From NCBI GenBank assembly GCA_040388375.1, contig JAZKBU010000004.1:372001-436000 (forward strand): 64,000 bases of DNA. The letters are read 5' to 3'. A program made the position numbers and the translations under genes. Source of the stretch: Bacteroidota bacterium. Its GTDB lineage: Bacteria > Bacteroidota > Bacteroidia > UKL13-3. This document shows, in pieces, positions 25,770-35,631 of this stretch (positions within the stretch are counted from its first letter, which is position 1; each line of letters begins with the position of its first letter). A model generated the notes under the pieces. The model saw nothing but the letters and a program-made list of their open reading frames with translations, was not told the DNA's origin and did no database searches.

Positions 25770-27072
25770 TGGGTTTATTATTGTTGGGCCTGTTATTATT
25801 TTTGTTTTTATAGCGCGGCTTGTGGGAAGCAGCTTTAGTTGGAGTGCCATTTTCTGCAGTAGCTACCACATTGTTATTTGGTTTTGCTTCTGCATTTGCA
25901 GGAGAAGTATTATTATTAGGTCTGTTGTTGTTAGGTTTATGGTTCCTGTTGTTTTTGTTTCTATTATTGTTATTGCGTTTTTTATCCTTATCGTCCAAAC
26001 GCGTAACGCTATCCATTCCCATATCGTTTTTAAACTCCAGCTCTACCACTTTATTAACCTGCGTTTTAACTTTTACCACCAAATCAGGTTTTATACCTTC
26101 TTTGTTTTGGCTAATATATTGGTTAACGGCTTCTACACCTAGCTCAATCCACTCGCCACTTGTTTCGCCAGTTGGCGCAAAAAACAAGGTTCGTTTTAGT
26201 ATGTCTGACTTTACTTGGCGGTAACGTAAATCACCGGCAAATTCCAATATAGTATTGTCTTTTTCAGGAAAATCTTTAAGCGATTCCTGATAAACATCTA
26301 ACTCAAAGTTTAAACAACATTTTAGTTTACCACATTGCCCTGAAAGTTTCAGCTGATTGATAGATAAATTTTGGTAGCGTGCTGCATTGATATGAACCAT
26401 TTTAAAATCGGTTAACCAGGTACTGCAACATAACTCGCGTCCACAACTACCTATAGCACCTAAACGGCCCGCTTCCTGGCGGTAACCAATTTGTTTCATT
26501 TCTATACGCACTTTAAACTCATCAGCTAATTTTTTAATAAGTTCTCTAAAGTCCACTCGCTCCTCTGCGGTATAGTAAAAAGTAGCTTTTCTTCTATCTC
26601 CTTGGTATTCCACATCACTTAACTTCATGTTAAGGCCAAGTTGTAGCGCATGTGTACGTGCTTTAAACATGGTTGGAATTTCAAGCTCTTTATTTTCTTT
26701 AAATCTTGTTTCGTCCGTTTCGTTAGCCCTGCGGGTAATTTTTTTGATATGCTCACTTTCAGGAGTTAGTCCTACTTTTTTTAATTGTAGTTTTACTAAT
26801 TCACCTTTTAAATTTACTACACCAATATCGTAACCGTTTTCTAATTCAACAACAACGGTATCACCATTGGTTATATCAAGATTATGTAAGTTTCTGTAAT
26901 ATTCTTTACGCGTGCCCTTAAAACGTACTTCTACTACGTCAAAAGGTTTTGTATGTGGCGGCATTACTATGTCGCTTAACCAATCGTATGTATTTAATTT
27001 ATTGCACCCTCCGGTGCTACACCCTCCACTTGAGCAGCCACCCGTGCTGCAGCCTCCGCTTGAACAACCCAT
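25753..27072 (-). CDS. PSP1/RicT-like protein with Cys-Gly N-terminus
   Basis: A 439-residue cytoplasmic protein. The N-terminus is a run of Cys/Gly/Ser with a repeated C-S-(S/T)-G-G unit (nine Cys within the first 23 residues or so, ending CNKLNTYDWL). The PSP1 domain follows, with VEVRFKGTRKEYYRN, GSCGRELCCSTWLTDF (about 206-221) and SGQCGKLKCCLNFE (about 245-258). A tail from about 360 is Asn/Lys/Arg-rich and low complexity. In Bacillus, RicT works in an Fe-S complex that affects RNA processing and development; a similar metal-binding role here is inference. It lies between holB and gldH. Confidence 0.85.
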   Translation of the reverse strand: MGCSSGGCSTGGCSSGGCSTGGCNKLNTYDWLSDIVMPPHTKPFDVVEVRFKGTRKEYYRNLHNLDITNGDTVVVELENGYDIGVVNLKGELVKLQLKKVGLTPESEHIKKITRRANETDETRFKENKELEIPTMFKARTHALQLGLNMKLSDVEYQGDRRKATFYYTAEERVDFRELIKKLADEFKVRIEMKQIGYRQEAGRLGAIGSCGRELCCSTWLTDFKMVHINAARYQNLSINQLKLSGQCGKLKCCLNFELDVYQESLKDFPEKDNTILEFAGDLRYRQVKSDILKRTLFFAPTGETSGEWIELGVEAVNQYISQNKEGIKPDLVVKVKTQVNKVVELEFKNDMGMDSVTRLDDKDKKRNNNNRNKNNRNHKPNNNRPNNNTSPANAEAKPNNNVVATAENGTPTKAASHKPRYKNKNNNRPNNNKPNDKKE

Positions 27073-27174
27073 TTACTTTTATTTATTATTAAATAATTAA
27101 ACATCAAAAAATTTAAAGTTTTTGTGGTGTGCTAATTCCTCAAAAACACAATTAAAACAGTGCAAAATACAGCA

Positions 27175-28320
27175 TTATTTTTTTGCTGTTACCTGTTGTA
27201 ATTGTTTGCCAATATACATAGAAAGATTTAAATACATAATACGAACACTTGCATTACGCTCCACATGGAATATAGCTTCGTCAATAGCGGTTGAAATAAG
27301 ACCCAAATTGTCAGGCGTAAACACACTGCTAAACTGGTTAAGGAAAGCCAGTTCCGCCTCACTGTTTTTACGTAATGAAGCATGCCCGTATTTAAAAATA
27401 AAAGCAGAGCGAATCATTTGACTACTGTAAGTTAAAAAACTTTTTACCTGTTCTCTTCCTGCATTGGCTAATCTATCTACCACCAAACCTAATTCATCGG
27501 TAGCAGAGCCTTCTTTATTCATTTTATTGTAGGTATAAGCTTTACGCATCCAGTCAATAAACAAGCTTAAATAATCATCGTGGTCAATATCAATTAAATG
27601 CAAAGCTAAATTGTAATTACCACTTACTAGTCGCGATAAAGCTTGTGCTTTGTTAGCATCTATTTGGTGTTGTGTAGTTAAAACCTGTTCAATATCGTTA
27701 TCCGTTATTTGAGGTACTTTTATTAATTGAGCCCGCGATAGAATGGTAGCTAAAACTTTTTCCGTATCGTTAGCTACCAAAATAATAAGTGTATTTTCTG
27801 GTGGTTCTTCTAATAGTTTCAGTAAAATATTGCCCTCGTTTTTCATGTATTCGGGCATCCAGATAATTATTGTTTTGTATTTGGCTTCGTATGCTTTCAG
27901 GCCTAGTTTTCTTATAATATCCCTGCATTCATCAGCGGTAATATTTCCCTGTTTGTTACCTGCACTATCCAGTTTGCTTAACCAATCAAAATCATTGAGG
28001 TAAGGGTTTTCAATAATAGCTTCCCTAAACTCGCTAATCAGTTCAACACTTAATTTGTTTGGCGATATAGTTGGATAGGTAAAGTGTAAATCAGGATGAA
28101 TATATTTTTGGTATTTAACACAACTTGAACATACACCACAACTATCCGTTTCACTGGCATCTAAACAATTAATGTATTGGGCGTAGGCAATGGCTAAGGC
28201 TAAATTACCACTTCCTTCAGCACCTAAAAAAAGTTGCGCATGGCTAATGCGCCCTTCTTTAGTGGTTTGAATAAGTTTTTGTATTAAAGGCTTTTGGCCT
28301 ACAATAGTTTTAAATTGCAT
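27175..28320 (-). CDS. holB: DNA polymerase III delta-prime subunit
   Basis: A clamp-loader subunit, 381 residues. I start at ATG 28320 (MQFKTIVGQKPLIQKLIQT); the upstream ATG at 28356 adds a short hydrophobic leader not expected in this family. HAQLFLGAEGSGNLALAIAYA replaces the P-loop region. The zinc-binding cluster is CLDASETDSCGVCSSC (about 56-71). IWMPEYMKNEGNILLKLLEEPP and ILSRAQLIKVPQ are delta-prime/gamma family blocks. It is first in the holB-PSP1-gldH cluster. Confidence 0.88.
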   Translation of the reverse strand: MQFKTIVGQKPLIQKLIQTTKEGRISHAQLFLGAEGSGNLALAIAYAQYINCLDASETDSCGVCSSCVKYQKYIHPDLHFTYPTISPNKLSVELISEFREAIIENPYLNDFDWLSKLDSAGNKQGNITADECRDIIRKLGLKAYEAKYKTIIIWMPEYMKNEGNILLKLLEEPPENTLIILVANDTEKVLATILSRAQLIKVPQITDNDIEQVLTTQHQIDANKAQALSRLVSGNYNLALHLIDIDHDDYLSLFIDWMRKAYTYNKMNKEGSATDELGLVVDRLANAGREQVKSFLTYSSQMIRSAFIFKYGHASLRKNSEAELAFLNQFSSVFTPDNLGLISTAIDEAIFHVERNASVRIMYLNLSMYIGKQLQQVTAKK

Positions 28321-28401
28321 TACCTGCAAATAACAAAAAAATATTGCTAAGGGCAAAGCCCGGCAGTTAAATAAATACGTTTGTTATAAACAAGTACTGT
28401 T

Positions 28402-29223
28402 TTATTTATTAAGCACTAGTAAAGGAGTAGTAGTATGGTAAGTCATTTGCTTACTGAAACTGCGGTGAAACAGCCTGTCAAAGAAACCACGATTGTGTTT
28501 GGCTAATACTACCATATCTATTTGGTGGGTTTCAATTTGTTGGTTAATGGCATCTGTAATTTCCATATTCTCAACAGTAACAAGTTGTACATCACCTAAT
28601 TCTTTTTTGTTTTTCACAAAGAAGCTTCCTTCTATGTCAAAATAATGATCGCTTTCAGTGGCCACGTGCAATACTGTAATATCAGCATGGTATAAGTCGG
28701 CAAAGTATTTTAATTGCGATAAAGTTGGAAATTCAGGTTCGTTATAGTCAGACGAATAAAGTATATGTTTAAAACCAGTTGAAGTAACGGAAGGTGGTAT
28801 AACAAAAACAGGTACTTCTGATTTACCTACTACTGATGCGGCATTGCTTCCAATTAATACAGATTCGATGCCACTGGCACCTGTGGTTCCCATAATGATT
28901 AAATCGACACTGTTTTTTTCGGTAAAATCGATTATGGCGTTGCTTACAAAGGAGCCTATGGTTTTATGTGTTTTGTATTTTATTTGGCTTGGCAACAAAG
29001 TTTTGCTTTCTAACGCTTTAAAGTTTTCGTCAGTAAAACTTTCTGCTTGCTCAATAAAAGCTTGATAATTATCCATCGGATAATTGACATCAACAATGGG
29101 AATATTTTGAACATGCAATATGTGCAAAGTTGCATTTGCTTTTTTGCATAAATCAATGGCAAATGTCAGTGCATTACTGGCCACTGATGAAAAATCTGTC
29201 GGGCAAAGAATATTGTTAAGCAT
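28402..29223 (-). CDS. Universal stress protein with two UspA domains
   Basis: A 273-residue tandem UspA protein. Domain 1 (about 1-145) begins MLNNILCPTDFSSVASNAL and ends with the ATP-binding GTTGASGIESVLIGSNA pattern (G-x2-G-x9-G-S). Domain 2 (about 150-273) has ILYSSDYNE and a degenerate AKHNRGFFDRLFHRSFSKQ loop, so it probably does not bind ATP in the same way. Such proteins act in stress survival; the exact role is unknown. It is monocistronic. Confidence 0.88.
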   Translation of the reverse strand: MLNNILCPTDFSSVASNALTFAIDLCKKANATLHILHVQNIPIVDVNYPMDNYQAFIEQAESFTDENFKALESKTLLPSQIKYKTHKTIGSFVSNAIIDFTEKNSVDLIIMGTTGASGIESVLIGSNAASVVGKSEVPVFVIPPSVTSTGFKHILYSSDYNEPEFPTLSQLKYFADLYHADITVLHVATESDHYFDIEGSFFVKNKKELGDVQLVTVENMEITDAINQQIETHQIDMVVLAKHNRGFFDRLFHRSFSKQMTYHTTTPLLVLNK

Positions 29224-29337
29224 AACGGAATAGGTTTATTTATTTCAAAGGTAATAAACAAATTGGCATTAATAGGTTATTTAAATGTCAAGTTTAGGCT
29301 GATTGTTTTCACCATAAAAACTAACTAAAAGCAATTT

Positions 29338-30282
29338 TTATTGCTTGGCATTTAAGTATTCAATATAGCTTTTAATATGCCTATCCTTTTTAGTTGGATA
29401 GATGTCGTCAATAGTAACCATGATACCAGTTTCCTCTACATAACCAAAGTGGCTGTTTACAGCAGTTCCAAAGGTTTTCATGGTTGGACTCAGGTTCATG
29501 TAATTGTTAAACAAAGGTGGAATATACTCACCTAAAGAACGAACCATTTTGTTTAAGTATAGATGCCCTTCTTTAAAAGGTAAACCATGTATATTTTTTA
29601 AAAACGCAGTGCAATCCGTTTCCGTTTTTAAAGGGTTAGGTATTAAAACCAAACCATCTTTTTCAGGGAAATAATAATCCATAAAAGCCAATATATAATC
29701 CCGGGCTTCTTTACTAAAATGTTGGTAGTTAGTTACCTTGCCAAAAAAGTATTTTATGTGTGGGTGCAAAACGGTTAAAGCACCTAAACCATCCCATAAA
29801 TTGTCTAGGCTAAATAAACCTTTTCTGTTATCAAGCGATGGTTGGTATTGCGGTTGTACAAAGCTTCTGCCCAACTCTATAGTATAAGGAAAATAATCAG
29901 TTTTAAGTTTATCGCTATAGCTGAAAATTTCAGCCGTTGAAAGGTGGTAGTTACCATCTTTATCTACCACATCATTGCATAATGCATAACGGTAACCACC
30001 TACTATTTCTTCATCTTCGGGGTTCCAAACTATCAGTTGCTTGTATGCATATTTGCCGTTATCGTGTTCATCAATATCAGCACTTTTACCTGATCCTCCT
30101 CCGGCCTCTCTAAATGAAATTTCGCGCAAACGACCAACTTCAAGCATAAGATTAGGCGCAGTATTTCCGTCAAAAATATATATTTCGTTAGTAATATTGT
30201 TGGTAGGTCTTACAAACCTTTCAGCTGTAAGTTCGCTTTTTAGCAGGGCTCTATCTATTTTGTCAACTATTTGCTGCATCAA
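29338..30282 (-). CDS. glsB: GNAT-type N-acyltransferase, GlsB/OlsB-like
   Basis: A 314-residue acyltransferase of the OlsB/autoinducer-synthase-like fold. In Bacteroides, GlsB adds a 3-hydroxy fatty acid to glycine as the first step of glycine-lipid synthesis. Seen here: VGRLREISFREAGGGSGKS (about 48-66), DEHDNGKYAYKQLIVWN, IVGGYRY and ELGRSFVQPQYQ, matching the family order. The partner O-acyltransferase gene lies just upstream on the same strand, which strengthens the call. The amino acid acylated (glycine, ornithine or another) cannot be read from sequence. Confidence 0.75.
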   Translation of the reverse strand: MMQQIVDKIDRALLKSELTAERFVRPTNNITNEIYIFDGNTAPNLMLEVGRLREISFREAGGGSGKSADIDEHDNGKYAYKQLIVWNPEDEEIVGGYRYALCNDVVDKDGNYHLSTAEIFSYSDKLKTDYFPYTIELGRSFVQPQYQPSLDNRKGLFSLDNLWDGLGALTVLHPHIKYFFGKVTNYQHFSKEARDYILAFMDYYFPEKDGLVLIPNPLKTETDCTAFLKNIHGLPFKEGHLYLNKMVRSLGEYIPPLFNNYMNLSPTMKTFGTAVNSHFGYVEETGIMVTIDDIYPTKKDRHIKSYIEYLNAKQ

Positions 30283-30440
30283 TCTTATAATAGTTGCAAG
30301 ATGTAAAAAATATTTGCATTTTGTAGGCTAATGATAAAAATATTAAAAATTAAATACACTTCAAGTATCAATAAGTAAAACTAATACAGCTTATACTGTT
30401 GTTTACTAATTATATATCCAAAAACTAAGTTAAACTTATA

Positions 30441-31262
30441 CTATTCAAAACGGGCTTGGCTATTTTCTTTTAGTTGGTATATGAAATGTTTAAGTGCTTG
30501 CGCCCATTGGTAAGTGTTTTTGGTTTTGTTAAAAGCAGTAGCAGGTATAGGTTGTCCAAATGTAAAATGAATAGTTTTTCCGTTTTGTTTAAACATTTCA
30601 GCGGGTAAAAAAAACATTTCTAAATTGGCTTTTATGCCTAACCATTTTCTAATTATAGCTATGTTATAAAACTTATTGCTATTGCGGGCATTAATATAAG
30701 TAGGAATAATAGGCAATTGGTTTTTTATAGCCTGGTTAATGAAACTTTTTTGCCAAGGTAAATCTATAATTTTTCCGTTTTGTTTCCGACTGCATAAACC
30801 TGCGGGAAATATTAAAATACAGTGACCTTCAGCATAAAGTTGCTCTATTCTTAGCAGGTTGTTTTTAGTATTGGTACCGTGTTTATTTACCGGTATAAAT
30901 ATTTCTTCTAAACTTTTAAACTGCATCAGCAAGTCGTTTACAATAAATTTTAAATCGCTACGCACTTTACCTACTTCAGCTATAAAAGCCAAACCATCTG
31001 CACCACCAATTGGGTGGTTAGCAGCTATAATAACACCGCCTGTTTTAGGAATATTTTCTATACCCGTAGATGCTGATTGAGCACCAAGCGCAGCAATAGC
31101 ATTGGTACCAAATGTAATGCCATTGCTATTTTCATTGGCTATTACAAAGTTGTTTATTTCGTCTTGGTGTATGGTTTTTTTAATCCAACTCAATAAAAAG
31201 CCAGGCAACAGTTTATACAATTGCGGATTTTTATCTTCAAAAGCTTTGTCTATATCTATCAT
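30441..31262 (-). CDS. glsA: PlsC-type O-acyltransferase, GlsA/OlsA-like
   Basis: A 273-residue lysophospholipid-acyltransferase-like enzyme. In glycine or ornithine lipid synthesis it adds the second acyl chain to the hydroxyl of the GlsB/OlsB product. The active-site motif reads NHPIGGADG (His83, Asp89), a H-x5-D spacing instead of the usual H-x4-D. The glycerol-site counterpart is ILIFPAGLCSRK. HFTFGQPIPATAF is near the end. It lies 158 bp upstream of the GlsB-like gene on the same strand. Confidence 0.75.
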   Translation of the reverse strand: MIDIDKAFEDKNPQLYKLLPGFLLSWIKKTIHQDEINNFVIANENSNGITFGTNAIAALGAQSASTGIENIPKTGGVIIAANHPIGGADGLAFIAEVGKVRSDLKFIVNDLLMQFKSLEEIFIPVNKHGTNTKNNLLRIEQLYAEGHCILIFPAGLCSRKQNGKIIDLPWQKSFINQAIKNQLPIIPTYINARNSNKFYNIAIIRKWLGIKANLEMFFLPAEMFKQNGKTIHFTFGQPIPATAFNKTKNTYQWAQALKHFIYQLKENSQARFE

Positions 31263-31373
31263 TGGGATTTATTATTTTGAAGTTATCAAAGCGATCTCAA
31301 TATTGTAATTGACTTTGCTTTGATAATATAGCTATCATGGGCAAAATACTGTTTATAATTTGCCAAAAGCTTT

Positions 31374-32666
31374 TTACTTATTCATTAAATCTTCAATATG
31401 ATCAGCTTCTATAGGAATATGTGCCATTAAATCGTCACAACCGGTTTCAGTAATTAATATTTCATTTTCTAAACGAATACCTATAGCTTCTTCCTTAATA
31501 TAAATACCCGGTTCACAGCTAAAAGTCATACCTGCTTTCATCGGCTCGTAGCGCATGCCTACATCATGTACGTCAATGCCTAAAAAGTGACTGGTTCCAT
31601 GCATAAAATATCTTTTATAAGCCGGCCAGTTCGGATTTTGTTTTGCTATATCATCAGCCGTAAGTAAACCTAGTTTTACCAGTTGCTCTTCCATAATTAA
31701 ACCCACTTGTGCCTGATATTCCATTAACATGACACCCGGTTTTAGTAGTTTTTTTGCTTCGTTCATTACATGCAATACTGCATTGTATACTTGTTTCTGA
31801 CGAGGCGTGAATTTGCCGTTTACAGGCAATGTCCTAGTCATATCGCTTGCGTAGTTAGCATAGTCAGCACCGCTATCTATTAAAATTACATCCCCATCTT
31901 TACATTGTTGGTTATTGTCGTTGTAATGCAAAATACACGAGTTTTGGCCGCTGGCTACAATAGGCTGGAATGAATGTCCGTTACCCCTGTTGCTTATATA
32001 GGTATGAATAATCTCTGCTTCAATTTCGTATTCCCAAACACCGGGTTTTATAAATTTAAAAAGCCTTTGAATCATTTTTTCACTTAAGCCAATGGCATTA
32101 TTCATTAATGCCAATTCGTATTTAGATTTGATGGAACGTAAACGTTGTACAATAGGTGCTGCACGTTCAAAATTATGCAAGGGGTATTTTTCGCGCATGC
32201 TTTGAGCAAAACGCAAATCCTTGTATGGCGTTGTTACAGAACTACGGTCGTTTTCGTTTAAGCTTAAGTAAATGTTTTGAGCATAGTTAATGGCAGGGCG
32301 AATTTTGGTTTCAAAATCATCCAACCAAAATACATTGGCTATACCGCTTACCTCTTGCGCTTGTGCCGGAGTAAGCTTGTAGCCATTCCAGGTTACCATT
32401 AAATCATTGGTTTGTTTTATAAACAAAGCTTCACGCAATTCAGGTGTCGGGCTATCAGGATAAATAACCAAAATGCTTTCTTCCTGATCTACTCCGCTTA
32501 AATAAAAAATATCGCTGTTTTGTTTAAACTTATGGGTAGCATCGCCATTCCAAGGATGTTCATCGTTTGAATTAAAAATAGCAATACTGTTTTGTTTTAA
32601 TTGTTTTATAAAATTGGCTCTATTTAACTTAAAAAGCTCGTTGTTAATGGGACCGTATTTTTGCAT
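31374..32666 (-). CDS. pepP: Xaa-Pro aminopeptidase (aminopeptidase P)
   Basis: A cytoplasmic dimanganese peptidase that removes N-terminal residues before proline. It has 430 residues in two domains. The N-terminal creatinase-like domain shows FYLSGVDQEESILVIYPD. The pita-bread catalytic domain has the metal ligands in ILIDSGADYANYASDMTRTLP (two Asp), HGTSHFLGIDVHDVG (His), SCEPGIYI (Glu) and GIRLENEILIT (Glu). It is a single gene. Confidence 0.93.
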   Translation of the reverse strand: MQKYGPINNELFKLNRANFIKQLKQNSIAIFNSNDEHPWNGDATHKFKQNSDIFYLSGVDQEESILVIYPDSPTPELREALFIKQTNDLMVTWNGYKLTPAQAQEVSGIANVFWLDDFETKIRPAINYAQNIYLSLNENDRSSVTTPYKDLRFAQSMREKYPLHNFERAAPIVQRLRSIKSKYELALMNNAIGLSEKMIQRLFKFIKPGVWEYEIEAEIIHTYISNRGNGHSFQPIVASGQNSCILHYNDNNQQCKDGDVILIDSGADYANYASDMTRTLPVNGKFTPRQKQVYNAVLHVMNEAKKLLKPGVMLMEYQAQVGLIMEEQLVKLGLLTADDIAKQNPNWPAYKRYFMHGTSHFLGIDVHDVGMRYEPMKAGMTFSCEPGIYIKEEAIGIRLENEILITETGCDDLMAHIPIEADHIEDLMNK

Positions 32667-32970
32667 AATATACTAGAGTTATAAGTTGCGAATTTATTTT
32701 AATTTTTGAAATGGACACATTTGATTTTTTGAGTGGTTGTTTTTTATGAAAATGAAATTAATAATTATTTATATTTAACCAATGATATTCCAAACATATT
32801 AGTTTTGCGAAACTATAATGTGGATTACCATAAAGATAAACTGCAATAATAGTTTTTTATAGCTACCCCATTTCCCCATGAATTTTATAATTCCTTTCTT
32901 TATGTAATATTTTTTTAGATTTATATTTAACCTTTGGGTATTCACTTTTTTCTTTTACCAACCTGAATCA
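32667..32970. other. 304-bp AT-rich divergent region
   Basis: Between pepP and the P-type ATPase. A TAGTTTTG at 32800-32807 (rightward) and a TATGTTTG on the leftward strand (32798-32791) match the -7 element, but neither has a convincing upstream TTTG at the right distance. I see nothing else in it. Confidence 0.4.
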
Positions 32971-35568
32971 ATGAAAAAGCAGCAAACGAATTGGCATTTA
33001 TTTCCGCTTACTGAAATAACAAAATTATTAAGTACCAAACCAGAAGGCTTGACCAATGCCATTGCCTTGCAACGCTTAACAGAATTTGGAAAAAACCAGT
33101 TGGAGGATAAAAAGAAAAAAACGGTTTGGCACATGATTTTGAATCAGCTTAAAGATTTTATGATTCTGATCCTTTTTGCAGCAGCTGTTATTTCTGGCAT
33201 TTTGGGCGATTTAACAGATACCATTATCATATTTGCCATCATCATTATTAATGCAATTGTTGGATTTATTCAAGAATACCGAGCCGATAAAGCCATTGAA
33301 GCATTGAAAAAAATGGCAACCAGTAATGCAAAGGTAATCCGTGAAAATAAAACCATTGAAATTCTTTCATCAGACTTGGTTCCGGGTGATGTGTTATTGC
33401 TGGAAGCCGGAAATATTATAGCCGCAGATATTCGTTTTTTTGAAACACATCAGCTTAAAGTAGATGAATCGGCTTTAACTGGTGAATCGGAAAATGTAGA
33501 AAAATATCCCGAAGAATTACCCGAAGGTGATTATGCATTAGGAGATAGAACCAATATTGGCTTTAAAGGTACTTTTATAACCAATGGAAGGGCACTTGCT
33601 TATGTGGTGGAAACAGGAATGAATACAGAACTAGGTAGCATTGCAAAAATGATTCAAACCGATGAAACCGTTACACCTTTGCAAAAAAGATTGGCTGCTT
33701 TTGGTAAAAGATTATCGGTAGTTATTTTAATTATTTGTGCCATCATTTTTGGTTTTGGTTTGTTTCGGGGTGAAAATATTTTAACCATGTTACTTACCGC
33801 TATTTCGCTAGCAGTAGCTGCTATTCCGGAGGCTTTACCAGCCTTAGTAACTATTGCACTTGCTTTAGGTGCAAAACAATTGGTAAAAAGTAAAGCCTTA
33901 ATAAGAAAACTTCCTGCTGTAGAAACACTGGGTTCTGTTAATGTAATTTGTACGGATAAAACGGGAACACTTACTTTAAATAAAATGACGGTGGAAGAAG
34001 TTTTTGAAACATCGGACAAAAGTTTTAACACCATTTTTGAGACTGAAAATTCATTGTTTAGTGCCATGGCTTTAAACAATGATGTGTCAAAAAATAAAGA
34101 AGGAAATTGGATGGGCGATTCAACCGAGGTAGCTATGGTACAATATGCTTTTGATAAAAGCTTTAAGAGAAAATCCTTAGAAAATAAATATAAAAGATTA
34201 GCTGAAATTCCTTTTGATTCTACCCGAAAATGTATGACTACTTTTCATCAAACTGAAAACGGAGTAATTGCTATTACCAAAGGTGCGGTGGAAATTTTAT
34301 TGAAAAAACTTTCAAAGAATCAAACGAAAGAAGTCAAAGATTTTGAATCAAATGCTAATAAAATGGCAGAACAAGGTTATCGGGTTTTGGCTTTTGCCAT
34401 GAAAACATTTGAAACGATGCCAACGGATTTGAAAGCGGAAGATATAGAAACATCGTTAACTTTAGTAGGTTTTGTAGGATTAATGGATCCACCTAGAGAA
34501 GAAGCAAAAAAGGCTATTGAACAATGTAAAAAAGCCGGAATTATTACTGTAATGATTACTGGTGACCATAAATTGACAGCTCAATCTATTGCTAAACAAT
34601 TAGGCATTCTTAGTTCTGATGAAGATAAAATATTAAGTGGTGCTGAATTGGAAGATTTAAGTAAAAGCCAGTTTAAAAAAATAGTAGAAAGTGTAAGAGT
34701 ATATGCGAGGGTAAATCCTGAACAAAAACTACAAATAGTAAAAGCTTTACAAGAAAAAAATCATTATGTAGCCATGACAGGAGATGGAGTGAATGATGCG
34801 CCTGCTCTTAAAAATGCTGATATTGGCATAGCCATGGGCATAAATGGAACAGAGGTTTCGAAAGAGGCTTCTCACATGATATTATTAGATGATAATTTTT
34901 CGACCATTGTGAAAGCAGTTAAGCATGGCAGACGAGTTTTTGATAATATTTTAAAGTTTATCAAATACATTATGACAGGTAATTCAGGTGAAATTTGGGC
35001 TATTTTTTTAGCACCATTTTTAGGTTTGCCTATTCCATTATTAGCCATTCATATTCTATGGATTAATTTAATTACAGATGGATTGCCAGGGCTTGCATTG
35101 GCATCGGAACCAGCTGAAAAAAACATTATGAATAGACCACCCAGAAATGCTAAACAAAATATTTTTGGTGGAGGTATGGCTATTCATATTTTGTGGGTAG
35201 GGTTTTTAATTGGAGCAACTACACTTGGACTCCAAGCCTGGGCTATTTATAGTGGTAAAACACATTGGCAAACCATGGCATTTTCAGTGCTTTGTTTTAG
35301 TCAACTAGGGCAAGCTATGGCTGTACGTTCAGAGCAGGAATCCATCTTTAAAATTGGTATTTTTTCAAATAAGCCCATGCTTTTGGCAATCTTAATAACT
35401 GTTGGTCTTCAATTGTTGGTTATTTATCTTCCTTTTCTGAATAATGTATTTAAAACACAACCGTTAACTTTTTTAGAGCTGGCTATTACCATTGCTGTTT
35501 CAAGTATTGTATTTTGGGCAGTAGAATTAGAGAAAAGAGTGAAAAGGTTTAGAATGGCGAAAAATTAA
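32971..35568 (+). CDS. Calcium-type P-type ATPase (P2A)
   Basis: An 865-residue inner-membrane cation pump with about 10 transmembrane helices. The cation-ATPase N-terminus is followed by TGES (180-183), the phosphorylation site CTDKTGTLTLNKM (Asp329), MTGDHKLTA and TGDGVNDAPALKNADIGIAMG. Residues that bind Ca2+ in SERCA pumps are kept: Glu in PEALP (286-290), Glu in GNSGEIWAIF, and Asn/Thr/Asp in LWINLITDGLP. Export of Ca2+ is therefore likely; Mn2+ is possible. It stands alone between AT-rich flanks. Confidence 0.9.
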   Translation: MKKQQTNWHLFPLTEITKLLSTKPEGLTNAIALQRLTEFGKNQLEDKKKKTVWHMILNQLKDFMILILFAAAVISGILGDLTDTIIIFAIIIINAIVGFIQEYRADKAIEALKKMATSNAKVIRENKTIEILSSDLVPGDVLLLEAGNIIAADIRFFETHQLKVDESALTGESENVEKYPEELPEGDYALGDRTNIGFKGTFITNGRALAYVVETGMNTELGSIAKMIQTDETVTPLQKRLAAFGKRLSVVILIICAIIFGFGLFRGENILTMLLTAISLAVAAIPEALPALVTIALALGAKQLVKSKALIRKLPAVETLGSVNVICTDKTGTLTLNKMTVEEVFETSDKSFNTIFETENSLFSAMALNNDVSKNKEGNWMGDSTEVAMVQYAFDKSFKRKSLENKYKRLAEIPFDSTRKCMTTFHQTENGVIAITKGAVEILLKKLSKNQTKEVKDFESNANKMAEQGYRVLAFAMKTFETMPTDLKAEDIETSLTLVGFVGLMDPPREEAKKAIEQCKKAGIITVMITGDHKLTAQSIAKQLGILSSDEDKILSGAELEDLSKSQFKKIVESVRVYARVNPEQKLQIVKALQEKNHYVAMTGDGVNDAPALKNADIGIAMGINGTEVSKEASHMILLDDNFSTIVKAVKHGRRVFDNILKFIKYIMTGNSGEIWAIFLAPFLGLPIPLLAIHILWINLITDGLPGLALASEPAEKNIMNRPPRNAKQNIFGGGMAIHILWVGFLIGATTLGLQAWAIYSGKTHWQTMAFSVLCFSQLGQAMAVRSEQESIFKIGIFSNKPMLLAILITVGLQLLVIYLPFLNNVFKTQPLTFLELAITIAVSSIVFWAVELEKRVKRFRMAKN

Positions 35569-35631
35569 GTGTGCAGTTTTTTGAAACAGGCAGATGATGT
35601 TCCATTTCTCTTAATACCATCCAACAATTTA

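Noticed and set aside
25820-26224. Open frames on the plus strand over the Asn-rich PSP1 tail
   Set aside because: Low-complexity antisense of AAT/AAC codons reads as Val/Ile/Leu-rich frames. The minus-strand PSP1 gene is clear.
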